A DNA stretch of 64,000 nucleotides from Rebecca billardiae RCC1528 (Eukaryota > Haptophyta): contig OZ251237.1 of assembly GCA_965240325.2 (NCBI GenBank), positions 682,001-746,000 of the forward strand, given 5' to 3'. Shown here piece after piece: positions 36,582-46,051 of the stretch. The notes beneath the pieces are model-generated. The model was not told the origin of the DNA. It did no database searches and saw only the letters and a list, made by a program, of their open reading frames with translations. The first letter of the stretch is position 1. The number at the start of each line of letters is the position of its first letter. The translations under genes were made by a program, and so were the position numbers.

Positions 36582-36657
36582 CGTGGCTGCTCCGCACGCC
36601 TTCGGGCCTCCCAACCCGGACCGGAAACTAACTCCGCGCGTCTTCGTGTGTCGGGCG
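36582..36657. promoter_or_regulatory. 76-bp divergent start region, GT2 / bilin reductase
   Basis: Only 76 bp separate the two predicted ATGs (36581 minus, 36658 plus). 5' UTRs must be very short, or overlap, or one of the starts is wrong. No core promoter motif is evident by eye. Confidence 0.4.
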
Positions 36658-37602
36658 ATGTCGGCACCGTTCCTTACGGCCGTGCTGGCTGCGGCGCTCT
36701 CGTACAGCGCGCAGCGCACCGCGGTGGGCCACGGCGCAGTGGGTGCGGCTCATCGGATGCGCTGCCGCGCCCACGCGTCGGACTCGGCGGCGTCCATTGA
36801 CAGGATGGACACGCCGGCAACGCGCAAGGACGCATCCTGCGTCGGCGATGACACCTCTGTGCTCTACTGGCCGATGACCGAGCACATCTTCGAGCGGATG
36901 CGCTCGGACCTGACGGGGCTGCGGGACCTCGACCTTCCCGCCGACATGGTGCTCGCGCGCAGCGCCAAGCCAGTCGCCGAGATGGAGAGCTGGTGCTTCC
37001 AGTCGGACCGATTCCGAAAGATCAGGTGCACACACATCGACGCTGGCCCCAAGGCGCAGGTGCTCAACTCGCTGTGGTACCCGGCGCCTCAGTACAACCT
37101 GCCCGTGCTCGGGCTCGACCTGCTCTCCTTCGGGCCGAAGAAGCTCTGCGTCGTCGACCTGCAGCCGCTCCCGCCGCACACGGCGCACCACCACGAGCTG
37201 GTGCAGCCGCTCGCCGCGGTGCGTGAGAAGTACCCGCTGTTCCTCGGCGAGAAGTCGTCCAAGATCTACGAGGACGACCTCTTCTTCTCGCCGGTGATGC
37301 TGTTCGGCCGTTTCCGCGACGAGGACGAGGTCAAGTCCACACTCTTCCCCGCGCTGAAGGAGTACGTCGACTTCTACATCAACCTGGCCAACACGTGCGA
37401 GCCGAATCACGACCCGGAGGCGATGGCTTCGGTCCTCGAGGGCCAGCGCGCGTACGACCAGTACAACAGCGAGCGGGACCCCGCGATCGGGCTGTTCCGC
37501 TCGTACTTTGGCGACGCCTTCTCTGAGCGCTACGTGTTCGACTTTCTTTTCACCTCCGCGGTGAAGACCGAGCACACAGGAGGCGCCGCTCGCACGCGCT
37601 GA
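36658..37602 (+). CDS. PEBA: Ferredoxin-dependent bilin reductase, PebA-like
   Basis: 314 aa, intronless. The N-terminus (FLTAVLAAALSYSAQR, then an Ala/Arg/Ser stretch) fits a bipartite plastid leader. The core matches the bilin reductase family: WCFQSDRFRKIRCTHIDAG, QVLNSLWYPAPQYNLPVLG, LDLLSFG, DLQPLPP, FFSPVMLFGRF, and the hallmark QRAYDQYNSERDPAIGLF with FDFLF at the end. The Asp residues of THIDAG and SERDP correspond to the catalytic acids. By eye it is nearer to PebA (biliverdin to 15,16-dihydrobiliverdin) than to PebB, PcyA or HY2. The exact product cannot be read from sequence alone. Electrons would come from plastid ferredoxin. The role could be a bilin chromophore or retrograde signalling. 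Confidence 0.82.
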   Translation: MSAPFLTAVLAAALSYSAQRTAVGHGAVGAAHRMRCRAHASDSAASIDRMDTPATRKDASCVGDDTSVLYWPMTEHIFERMRSDLTGLRDLDLPADMVLARSAKPVAEMESWCFQSDRFRKIRCTHIDAGPKAQVLNSLWYPAPQYNLPVLGLDLLSFGPKKLCVVDLQPLPPHTAHHHELVQPLAAVREKYPLFLGEKSSKIYEDDLFFSPVMLFGRFRDEDEVKSTLFPALKEYVDFYINLANTCEPNHDPEAMASVLEGQRAYDQYNSERDPAIGLFRSYFGDAFSERYVFDFLFTSAVKTEHTGGAARTR

Positions 37603-38345
37603 TGTCTGACAATTGAAAATCGAAATTTGGCGTGTCACTGAGTCCCGTGTGGCGCTACGCCACGCCCAAGGGGACGGGGTGCAGTACCGGGCGGACGTGT
37701 ACGACTCGCAGCCGTCAGGACGGCGGTCACCAATCACCATCCGACTCCGGGCAGGCCCTCACCGCCAAGGGCCGTGCCTCACCCTCGAGTCCGCGGCGCC
37801 GGATGCCCGTCTGATTGAATACTGTAGTTAGTGAATACGTCGTAGTACGTACTCGGAAAATTTATTCGTGATTCGTCCATTCGTCATCAATAGCATTCAG
37901 CAATCATCATCAACAGTAGACTGCACCGTCTGACCAAGGCGCGGCTGCGTGCGCCGCGGCGTGCTCGGCTGCGCCGCGGCGGCGGGGAGAGCGGGGCCGG
38001 CCCCATCGCAGATTTTCGCAGGCCTCTGACGGAAGCGAGCACAACAGAGCCCCCCCCCAACCTCCGCCGCACTGGGGGTTGAGTGCCCTTACGGCCCTTG
38101 GTCTCGTCACGATGGGCAGCCGTCACCAATCGATCGTCACCCGCCTTGGGCCCTTGGCTCCCGGGCTCCGGCCTCGCCCCGCCGCCAAGCACTCTGACTC
38201 GGCCACGCCGACGGGCCACGGTGCCTGCGCACCCGCCCACCTTCAACTCGCTTGCAGACTCGGCCTGCAAACTCGGCCTTTCCGTCGCTCGATCTTTGCG
38301 CGGCGCCGGCGGACGTCTGCAGCAGACGAATCGGCGTTCTCGGCC
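37603..38345. other. Intergenic / SDR 5' region
   Basis: 3' UTR of the bilin reductase gene, an AT-rich spacer around 37850-37920, then the 5' region of the SDR gene. The SDR frame is open from 38079, so up to 89 extra N-terminal residues are possible. They are Arg/Ala/Pro-rich and may be a leader or untranslated. Confidence 0.45.
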
Positions 38346-39104
38346 ATGGGGAAGACTGTCGTGATCACTGGGGCGAACAAGGGGCTGGGGCTGGAGATGG
38401 TCCGCCAGTTCGCGGCTCGGGGCGATCGGCTGTTTGCTCTCTGCCGCAGCACCTCCGATGAGCTCGCCGCCGTGCCGGGTGACGTGAACGTCGTGGCCGG
38501 CGTCGATGTCAAGAGCGACGACGTCGGGAATGTCCTTCTCAAGTCCCCGCTGGCTGGAGAGCGAATTGACGTGCTCATCAACAATGCAGGCGGCTACGGC
38601 GGCCCACCTCCAGGTGATGGTGGTGTGATGGCCGTCTTCGCCGCTCAGGCGCTCGACAAGATCACCACGGACATCATGCGTGACGCTTTTGAGCTTAACA
38701 CGCTGGGCCCGCTGCGTGTCGTCCAGGCGCTGCTCGCCCAGATGTCTGATGAGGGCAGCAAGGTGATCATCATCTCTTCTCTGATGGGCTCGATTGCGGA
38801 CAACACGTCTGGGGGCTCGTATGGCTATCGGACCGCCAAGGCTGCGGTCAACATGGTGGCGAAGTCGCTCTCCTGCGACCTGAAAAGCAAGGGCGTTGCG
38901 GTCGGGATGGTGCACCCAGGCATGGTCGCGACGAGCTTCGCTGGCGACCACGACAAGGTTCCGGAGGGGATGCGCAAGAACATGCACCCGCCAGAAGTTG
39001 CGGCGCAAGGCGTGATCGAGGCCATCGATGCGACCACGCTGGAGACCACAGGCAAGTTTTGGCACGGCAACTACGGCAAGGGCATCAAGGAATGCCCGTG
39101 GTGA
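38346..39104 (+). CDS. Short-chain dehydrogenase/reductase (classical SDR, carbonyl-reductase-like)
   Basis: 252 aa from the ATG at 38346 (MGKTVVITGANKGLGLEMV). Motifs in order are TGANKGLG (nucleotide binding), DVLINNAGG, ELNTLGPL, IIISSLMGS with the catalytic Ser, and YGYRTAKAAVN with the Tyr and Lys of the YxxxK active site, then VHPGMVATSF. Length and motifs are those of a complete NAD(P)-dependent oxidoreductase. The substrate cannot be predicted. No introns. I chose this start because homology begins at once; an in-frame upstream ATG at 38079 would add a possible organelle leader. Confidence 0.85.
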   Translation: MGKTVVITGANKGLGLEMVRQFAARGDRLFALCRSTSDELAAVPGDVNVVAGVDVKSDDVGNVLLKSPLAGERIDVLINNAGGYGGPPPGDGGVMAVFAAQALDKITTDIMRDAFELNTLGPLRVVQALLAQMSDEGSKVIIISSLMGSIADNTSGGSYGYRTAKAAVNMVAKSLSCDLKSKGVAVGMVHPGMVATSFAGDHDKVPEGMRKNMHPPEVAAQGVIEAIDATTLETTGKFWHGNYGKGIKECPW

Positions 39105-39382
39105 GCAATCATGACCAGTGCCAGCAGCCCGTGCCCGTGGTGAGCTGCGTGGTGAGCGCAGCTCGCCACGGGCCGCCCAGGCGCCGGGCGCCGCGCGGAC
39201 CTGCGTGGCGCCTGGGCCGGCGCGGACGACGATATCGATCGTGCTGCGTGTAGTATATTAACGACGTGGTATGCAACGGGCAGGCGTCAGAGTCAGCAAG
39301 CTGTAGCAGCAGATCGAGCAGCAGAGACAAACACCAGGATCAGCGCTCCTCGCCGTCGTCCCCCCCCCCTCATAGTCGCCCA

Positions 39383-39607
39383 TCACTCCATCGCCGAGCG
39401 GAAGCTCGACGCACCGTCTGGCGTCGACGCGCACGCGCCACCGCGGTGGTCGCGGTGCCACGCGTCGTCAGCCGTCGTCTCGAAGTAGTCGTCGTATGCA
39501 GCGCCCCCGCGGGCGCGTGCCCCCGGGCGCACGTGCGCCATGCGCGCGCGGGCGATGAGCATCTTGGCCTGGCCACGCAGGCAGCGCATGCCCAGCTCGC
39601 GCCGCAT
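39383..39607 (-). CDS. ORF in the R3 arm, function unknown
   Basis: 74 codons from MRRELGMRCLRGQAKM to a TGA. The same frame is open further upstream (RPAAERALLGT precedes it). A matching frame, with one extra codon, is present in the inverted arm (40568-40795) and partly in the 50.7-kb copy. It may be the end of a captured host gene or of an element protein. Not recognised. Confidence 0.3.
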   Translation of the reverse strand: MRRELGMRCLRGQAKMLIARARMAHVRPGARARGGAAYDDYFETTADDAWHRDHRGGACASTPDGASSFRSAME

Positions 39608-39680
39608 GGTGCCGAGCAGCGCGCGCTCGGCGGCGGGGCGCGAGGGCGCGCTGAGGCGCGCGCGCCACGTGTCCCTATTA

Positions 39681-40595
39681 GGCCTGTTTTATTTCTAGGA
39701 GAGCCCAACGGCGACATTCGCCAAAACGCGGTAAAATGGCGGCTTGCGGCTTGCCCGCTGGTGGTGGGTGCCGGCGCGATTGCGGAGTAGTGATGGCACG
39801 TCGTTGGCGCATGTTCGTACTAGGGCGCTGAGCTGTAGCGAAATGTGTTGCCAAGACATGCTGCTTGCTTCGCCATGACACAGAGGTCACTCGCAGCGCA
39901 CGGCAGTGTGACGATCGCCGCGCCGCGGCGGCAGACCGCAGTAGTTGAGGGCGCGCTGCAAGCTGCAAGCACTATGCCTTGGCTGCGTCGCGCCCGTGTC
40001 AGCTGGTGAACCAGGATCGTTGAACAACAGATGGACTGCAAATGATTCCAGCTCTACTCGGTCTGCCACCACTTCCTTGTCGAGCGTGAGATGTTTCCGT
40101 TGCGTGCGCTCGCATGCAGCTTGCCGCCTGCATTTGAACGTGGTCACGGCAGGTTGGTGGGCCGGTTGCTTAAGCCTCCTCGGCGTAGATGACGACACGT
40201 TGCGTGCCACGCGCACCCATGACGCGCGGAAAGGCGTGCACACGCGTCCTCGCGCATCTAGCAGGCAGTCTTGGACAAGATGATGAGAACAAGCCTGCCA
40301 GTGCCTCGCCGCGCGGCTGCGAGCGCGCGGAGAGTTCTAGGATCCGACCCATGGTGTTGGGTGTACCTCGTGTGCGACAATGACGAGGCGGACGAGAGCC
40401 GCAACTGGATTCCTGCACTCACCGGTCACCGAGGAGTGCAGGAATCGCGTTCCTCGCGCACGTGGGGGCCGCCATCGGCCGTGAGAGGTACACCCACGGG
40501 GCGTGACACCGATTCCCACTGGCGGGCAAGGGTTTGTCGCCGTGACATATATATATATACATAGTAAATGGAATCTGGTAGAAATAAAACAGGCC
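39681..40595. mobile_element. Nested element with 17-bp TIRs and ATTA target duplication
   Basis: GGCCTGTTTTATTTCTA (39681-39697) is exactly inverted at 40579-40595. ATTA flanks it on both sides (39677-39680 and 40596-40599). The element is 915 bp and lies within R3, so it arrived later. Interior frames (plus 39945-40283; minus 39887-40243) are not recognised. Non-autonomous DNA transposon; a 4-bp duplication fits several superfamilies. Confidence 0.75.
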
Positions 40596-40980
40596 ATTAC
40601 TGCTGCTATATATTAACGACCGCCCGCGCGCGCATGGCGCACGTGCGCCCGGGGGCACGCGCCCGCGGGGGCGCTGCATACGACGACTACTTCGAGACGA
40701 CGGCTGACGACGCGTGGCAGCACCGCGACCACCGCGGTGGCGCGTGCGCGTCGACGCCAGACGGTGCGTCGAGCTTCCGCTCGGCGATGGAGTGATGGGC
40801 GACTATGAGGGGGGGGGGACGACCGCGAGGAGCGCTGATCCTGGTGTTTGTCTCTGCTGCTCGATCTGCTGCTACAGCTTGCTGACTCTGACGCCTGCCC
40901 GTTGCATACCACGTCGTTAATATTAACGACGTGGTATGTTCGCCGCCGACTGATTTTAGATGACGAATATATATGATCGG

Positions 40981-42215
40981 CTACGCCGATCTTCGGGTAG
41001 TAAACAACGAAGTTGAGGGCGCACGGCCCTGGGCATCGCGCGCAGGTGCTTGACGAGCTGGTTCGGCACCGTGTTGATGCCGAGCTTTACGGTCCGATAC
41101 GGTGAGGTGGCTGCCCGACGGGCTCGGGCTCGTGAGGTGAGCGAGCGCGCGCTTCAGCTGCGCGCGCCTGCGCGCGGCGTCGGTGCTCGATGCTTGGCCA
41201 CGCGCTTGTGGATGCGGGGGCCCGCCTTGCTGATGGTGGGCGAAACGGCGATGCGCCGCCGTATCTCCGCCGCCCGGCTCACCGACACCGGCAGCACGCG
41301 GCTCACGAAGGCGTCGCACGGCATGTGGAAGTCGGCCGCGTGCACGCCCATGAAGTCGGTCACCGCGACGTCCTGCGCGGTCAGCGTCCTCGCGGCCGCG
41401 GCCGCGTCGGCTGCGCCCGTCACCTTGATCTGCGCCACATGGCGCGCACAGCGGAAGCGGCAGCACTTCAAACGTCGCCAGCGCGCCCGCGTCCAGTTCG
41501 ACGCGCCGCGTGCCGAGATGCCACGCCGATCGCAGCTCGAGCTCGTCGACAAGCGCCTGCTGGCCGGCGCCGACCCACCAGTAGGCGTGCTTGGAAAGCC
41601 GCAGCAGCTTGAGCTTCGCGGTGACGCACAACTGTTGCGTCTCGGACACGAGCGGCGCGACCGCCGCGAACCACACCCTCCGCCACGTCGCCGGCTTCGT
41701 GAAGGACGGGTCGTCGTACTCCATCGGCACGCGCGCGTGCGCGCGCGCGCTCCCGCCCTCGTCTGTGCGCAGGTGCAGCTTCTTGTCGCCGCTCGTGCGC
41801 GCCCGTTCGGCATAGCGTACAGTCCATGATGTACAGTCCATGATCAAATTCGAATGTCGCCGCCACGTCGTCCTCCGGCCGCACAGCCGCCGTCTCGCAT
41901 CGGCGCCGCCATCGCGCCGCCGATGCCGCGCGCCGCCAGCGGCGCGTCCAGGACGGCGCCCATCGCGGCAAAGTCGACGTCCGCGTCGAGCGCGACGGAT
42001 GCGAGTGCGTCATCGAACCCGCCAGCGCCTTCTCTCGGCTCGGGCGGCGGCCGCGACCGCGGCGGATCGGGCGGCAGCGAGGCGTCGCCGTCGCCCGCCG
42101 GCGCCAGTCGTCCATGCCTAGCGCCTGCGCGCGCGAGCGCGGCGAGGCGGGCGGAGACGGTGCCGGGCCGGGAGAGAAGGGACGCGCGGTGAGCGTCCAC
42201 GGGCCGCCTCGGCAA
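40981..42215 (-). pseudogene. Decayed gene of unknown function
   Basis: Protein-like stretches on the minus strand fall in changing frames: 42215-41870 (SVALDADVDFAAMG), around 41880-41840 (DDVAATFEFDHGLY), 41800-41465 (TKPATWRRVWFAAVAPLVS), 41470-41160 (QDVAVTDFMGVHAADF) and 41095-40990 (VKLGINTVPNQLVKHLRAM). A 14-bp tandem duplication (TACAGTCCATGATG/C, 41819-41846) sits at one frame break and a one-base shift near 41460 at another. No splice sites explain the shifts. I do not recognise the family. Confidence 0.45.
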
Positions 42216-43402
42216 GCCGATGTCCGCGCGTACCGGGGGCGCCCTGGGCGCCGCGAGGCGGGCGCGCGGGCCTGCCCGCGTACACCCATTTTCAGAGAAG
42301 TAGAGAACTCTTATGATATTGTTGATGAGCGAATTCAGGCCTCATCAACAAATGATCATATGGGTCGAGAGCGAGAATGTTCGCCTTCAGGCTGTCTCGT
42401 TCATCTGAAATACAAGAATTGGATTGCCACCGAACCAAATGTTTGGTTCGCTTTATGCAGAATCTCGTTTCAGCTGAATGGCGGGCGATCGTCTTTCGTT
42501 GAAACGGTGTTTTTGAAGCGCAGTTCTCTTAAGAGAAGAGGGATGCGTCTAATCTAAAACGCTGTTTTTCAGAAGCGCGTGAATCAAAGCCGACCCAACC
42601 TATCGTTTCTATGGTCGGCGAGCTGTTTCAGGCTCTTACAATTCAGGCATCTTACTATGACGGAATGTTCGAACACACGGCTGGTGTTATGTGCTATTCC
42701 ACCCTGCATTCCCCTAAGTGTTACTATCATTAAAATTAGCATCTACTACAAACGCAATCATTGCGGCAGCGATATCCACTCATACGCGGTGGCCACCTAC
42801 CGAAAAATCCCCAAAATCCTGCGCGCATCCTCTTTTTGATTTTGCGGAGCACGTGCGCCGCCCCCCCCCCCGGCTTTCGCTCACGCTCAGACCTTTCGGG
42901 GGGGGGGGCGTGCGCCATAAGACTACGCTACTGTAGCAGATGCTGCGCGTGCATATAATAGCCGGCCATATTCGGATATTCGTGCTCAGGTCCAGGTGTC
43001 ACCCTGGGACCGCATGACGAGGCTTCGTAACGTCCCGCCGACTGCGTCTGCGGCCTGCGCCGATGATCGAGTCCCGATTGATGCCGATGGCGGCGGATAG
43101 AAAAGTGTATAGCATCAGTCGTCGTATGTTGCCAGCAAGTACTATTACCGCTACTACTGAGCTATCTGAATCACTCATCAGTCGTCATCAGACTAGTGAC
43201 AGTTACGATTTTGCTTCTGGACACAGGACCGTTGGCCGCCCGCGCGTTGCCGCGGGCGGCTGCGGCGGGCCGCGCCCGCCGGGCGCGAGCCGGGTGGGGC
43301 CCGTCGGCCGGTGCGGCGGACGGGGGGCGGGGGGGCACGCAGCCACAGCTGCACGACGCGCAGCGTGGTCGGACTGGTCGGTCCCGGGCCGCCTCGGCAC
43401 GC
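42216..43402. other. Mixed region: low-GC segment, C/G-tract hairpin, GC-rich stretch
   Basis: 42290-42840 is visibly AT-richer than neighbouring genes. Its plus frame 42114-42557 reads protein-like only after ~42290 (YDIVDERIQASSTND, WFALCRISFQLNGG), and a second short frame follows (42579-42839). I recognise neither. 43200-43400 is very GC-rich, with a GGGGGGCGGGGGGG run. No confident gene. Confidence 0.45.
42850..42918. repeat. C-tract/G-tract inverted repeat
   Basis: GTGCGCCG followed by a run of 11 C, and ~32 bp later a run of 10 G followed by CGTGCGCC. The two parts are reverse complements, so the strand can form a C:G-tract hairpin, and each strand has a long G or C run. Run lengths may be affected by sequencing. 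Confidence 0.6.
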
Positions 43403-45703
43403 TCAGACCCGCCTCCTGGCCATCACCACAGGTATGACCTGCTGTAGTTGAGACCGATGCAGTGCTCGTGCGGCTCCTCCTGGGCCCGGCGCTCCCGGCG
43501 CTGTCGATGAGGTTGGCGCCCATAGGTGCGCTGGCGCATCAGCGGTAGTGTTGATGCTTGCTGGTAGTCCCTGTTCGTGGCTGCCGGGGGTAGCCCGGAC
43601 TGCATCGTGCGCTTTGCCACGCTGATGGCGTTCGTCCAGGGCCCAGGCACCATCATTGACCACCCCGTCGTCAGCCGAGTGGATCGTGCCGTCTGGCGAG
43701 CGCCAGCGGACGATGCTGACTTCCACCAGCGGCGGCGATGGCGACCGCGGCGGCCCGACGTCCGAAACAGCGGCAGTGCGGCTGGTGTGCTTGCGTCGGC
43801 GCTTTGTGGCGCTCGGTCCCTGGTTGCCGGTGCCATGCTCCAGCTTTCGCTTGGGGACAGCGAGCCGACTGCGTACCATGCCAGCCAGCTTGTGCGTAGC
43901 GCACCGGCTGGCACGCGCGTCGCCCAGCATGCCGAATGAAGGCCCCTTGGTGCAGTCCGCGTGATCACACTTGGAGTTCTTCACGTCGACCATGCCGGCC
44001 AGCTTATGCGCAGCGCACAGGCTGGCACGCGCGTCGCCAGGCATGCCGAATGAAGGCCGTTTGGTGCAGTCCGCGTGATTACACTTGGGGTGCTTCACGT
44101 TGACCATGCCGGCCAGCTTGTGCGCAGCGCACAGACTGGCGCGCGCGTCACCCGGCATGCCGAAGTAAGGCCGTTTGGTGCAGTCCGCGTGATCACACTT
44201 GGGGCTCTTCACGTTGACCATGCCGGCCAGCTTATGCACAGTGCAGAGGCTGGCGCGCGCGTCGCCCGGCATGCCGAACGAAGGCCGTTTGGTGCAGTCC
44301 GCGTGATCACACTTGGGGTGATTCACGTCGACCATGCCGGCCAGCTTATGCGCAGCGCACCGGCTGGCGCGCGCGTCACATGGCATGCCGAATGAAGGCC
44401 CCTTGGTGCAGTCCGCGTGATCACATTTGGGGCTCCTCACGTCGACCATGCCGGCCAGCTTGTGCGCAGCGCACAGGCTGGCGCGCGCGTCGCCCGGCAT
44501 GCCGAATGAAGGCCGTTTGGTGCAGCCCGCGTGATCACACTTGGGGTGCTTCACGTTGACCATGCCGGCGAGCTTGTGCGTAGAGCACAGGCTGGCGCGC
44601 GCGTCGCCCGGCATGCCGAATGAAGGCCCCTTGGTGCAGTCCGCGTGATCACACTTGGGGCCCTTCACGTTGACCATGCCGGCGAGCTTGTGCGTAGCGC
44701 ACCGGCTGGCGCGCGCGTCGCCCGGCATGCCGAAGTAAGGCACCTTGCTGCAGTCCGCGTGATCACACTTGGGGCTCTTCACGTCGACCATGCCGGCCAG
44801 CTTGTGCGTAGCGCACCGGCTGGCGCGCGCGTCGCCCGGCATGCCGAACGAAGGCCACTTGGTGCAGCCAGTGTGATCACACTTGGGGCTCACCATGTTG
44901 ACCATGCCGGCCAGCTTGTGCGTAGCGCACCGGCTGGCGCGCGCGTCGCCCGGCATGCCGAATGAAGGCCCCTTGGTGCAGTCCGCGTGATCACACTTGC
45001 GGCCCTTCACGTTGACCATGCCGGCCAGCTTATGCACAGTGCAGAGGCTGGCGCGCGCGTCGCCCGGCATGCCGAAGTAAGGCACCTTGGTGCAGTCCGC
45101 GTGATCACACTTGGGGCCCTTCACGTCGACCATGCCGGCCAGCTTATGCGCAGCGCACCGGCTGGCGCGCGCGTCGCCCGGCATGCCGAACGAAGGCCAC
45201 TTGGTGCAGCCAGTGTGATCACACTTGGGGCTCACCATGTTGACCATGCCGGCCAGCTTGTGCGTAGCGCACCGGCTGGCACGCGCGTCGCCCGGCATGC
45301 CGAATGAAGGCCCCTTGGTGCAGTCCGCGTGATCACACTTGGGGCTCTTCACGTTGACCATGCCGGCCAGCTTATGCACAGTGCAGAGGCTGGCGCGCGC
45401 GTCGCCCGGCATGCCGAATGAAGGCCGTTTGGTGCAGTCCGCGTGATCACACTTGGGGTGCTTCACGTCGACCATGCCGGCCAGCTTATGCGCAGCGCAC
45501 CGGCTGGCGCGCGCGTCACATGGCATGCCGAATGAAGGCCCCTTGGTGCAGTCTGCGTGATCACACTTGGGGCCCTTCACGTCGACCATGCCGGCCAGCT
45601 TATGCGCAGCGCACCGGCTGGCGCGCGCGTCACATGGCATGCCGAACGAAGGCCGTTTGGTGCAGTCCGCGTGATCACACTTGGGGTGCTTCACGTTGAC
45701 CAT
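43403..45703 (-). CDS. EsV-1-7 repeat protein (16 tandem repeats)
   Basis: 766 codons. Residues ~4-612 are 16 near-identical 38-residue units with the exact spacing C-x4-C-x16-C-x2-H-x12 (for example CDHADC, then CAAHKLAGMVDV), which is the EsV-1-7 motif. That motif was first described in a brown-algal virus and in the Ectocarpus IMMEDIATE UPRIGHT protein. Its Cys and His residues are thought to bind metal. Units vary at few sites (KRPSF, KGPSF, KWPSF, KVPYF) and show higher-order order. The C-terminal ~150 residues hold a basic nuclear-signal-like stretch (KRRRKHTSR) and no known domain. Upstream, the frame continues into a partial unit (RATHKLAG) but meets a stop, so the start is at or near 45703. 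Function unknown; a nuclear regulator is plausible. Confidence 0.85.
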   Translation of the reverse strand: MVNVKHPKCDHADCTKRPSFGMPCDARASRCAAHKLAGMVDVKGPKCDHADCTKGPSFGMPCDARASRCAAHKLAGMVDVKHPKCDHADCTKRPSFGMPGDARASLCTVHKLAGMVNVKSPKCDHADCTKGPSFGMPGDARASRCATHKLAGMVNMVSPKCDHTGCTKWPSFGMPGDARASRCAAHKLAGMVDVKGPKCDHADCTKVPYFGMPGDARASLCTVHKLAGMVNVKGRKCDHADCTKGPSFGMPGDARASRCATHKLAGMVNMVSPKCDHTGCTKWPSFGMPGDARASRCATHKLAGMVDVKSPKCDHADCSKVPYFGMPGDARASRCATHKLAGMVNVKGPKCDHADCTKGPSFGMPGDARASLCSTHKLAGMVNVKHPKCDHAGCTKRPSFGMPGDARASLCAAHKLAGMVDVRSPKCDHADCTKGPSFGMPCDARASRCAAHKLAGMVDVNHPKCDHADCTKRPSFGMPGDARASLCTVHKLAGMVNVKSPKCDHADCTKRPYFGMPGDARASLCAAHKLAGMVNVKHPKCNHADCTKRPSFGMPGDARASLCAAHKLAGMVDVKNSKCDHADCTKGPSFGMLGDARASRCATHKLAGMVRSRLAVPKRKLEHGTGNQGPSATKRRRKHTSRTAAVSDVGPPRSPSPPLVEVSIVRWRSPDGTIHSADDGVVNDGAWALDERHQRGKAHDAVRATPGSHEQGLPASINTTADAPAHLWAPTSSTAPGAPGPGGAARALHRSQLQQVIPVVMARRRV

Positions 45704-46051
45704 GCCGGCTAGCTTGTGCGTGGCGCGAGCGACGTTCGCCGGTAGGTGGGGTGGTCAGGCCGCGCGATCCGGTTCGCCGATGCCCGCCCGATCGATCGGT
45801 GGACGACGAAAATCAAATATCAAAACTGCATGATGATACCTACCGATGGTATCATCATTGTACATCAAGTCATCAACTACATCGTCAAGTAAGCTATACG
45901 TTATCGTCATGATGATTGATGACACTGATGATACACGACGACTGTTGAAACGTAACTCTGACATAGTCAGCCGATCAGTGCGGACTCAGGCTCACTGCTG
46001 CATCACGTGGTACTCATTCGCGCCGTTGCCACTGCCACCGGTCTGCTGCTA
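45704..46051. other. AT-richer spacer, no gene
   Basis: It contains a small hairpin (TGATGATACC 45831-45840 inverted at 45848-45857) and GATGATT/ATCATC-rich DNA. No protein-like frame. Confidence 0.5.

Larger units (their letters stand above)
39262..40916. mobile_element. R3 fold-back element with ~300-bp TIRs and TTAA target duplication
   Basis: The left arm 39262-39553 (CGACGTGGTATGCAACGGGC...) is closely inverted at about 40622-40916. TTAA lies directly outside each end (39258-39261 and 40917-40920), the target preference of piggyBac-like transposons, though the termini are not the usual CCC. A truncated third copy of the arm lies at 50678-50944. The arms keep an open frame (AAYDDYFETTADDAW). 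A second element (39681-40595) sits inside. Just outside the right TTAA, TTAACGACGTGGTATG occurs again (40923-40938), so the end forms a palindrome. Confidence 0.75.

Noticed and set aside
38079-38345. N-terminal extension of the SDR as certain coding sequence
   Set aside because: The frame is open and an ATG exists, but SDR homology begins exactly at 38346 and the extension is low-complexity. It is left as an alternative start.
43880-45703. Regular 114-bp repeats as a CRISPR or satellite array
   Set aside because: The units are in-frame protein repeats with invariant Cys/His spacing, far longer than CRISPR repeats and without unique spacers.
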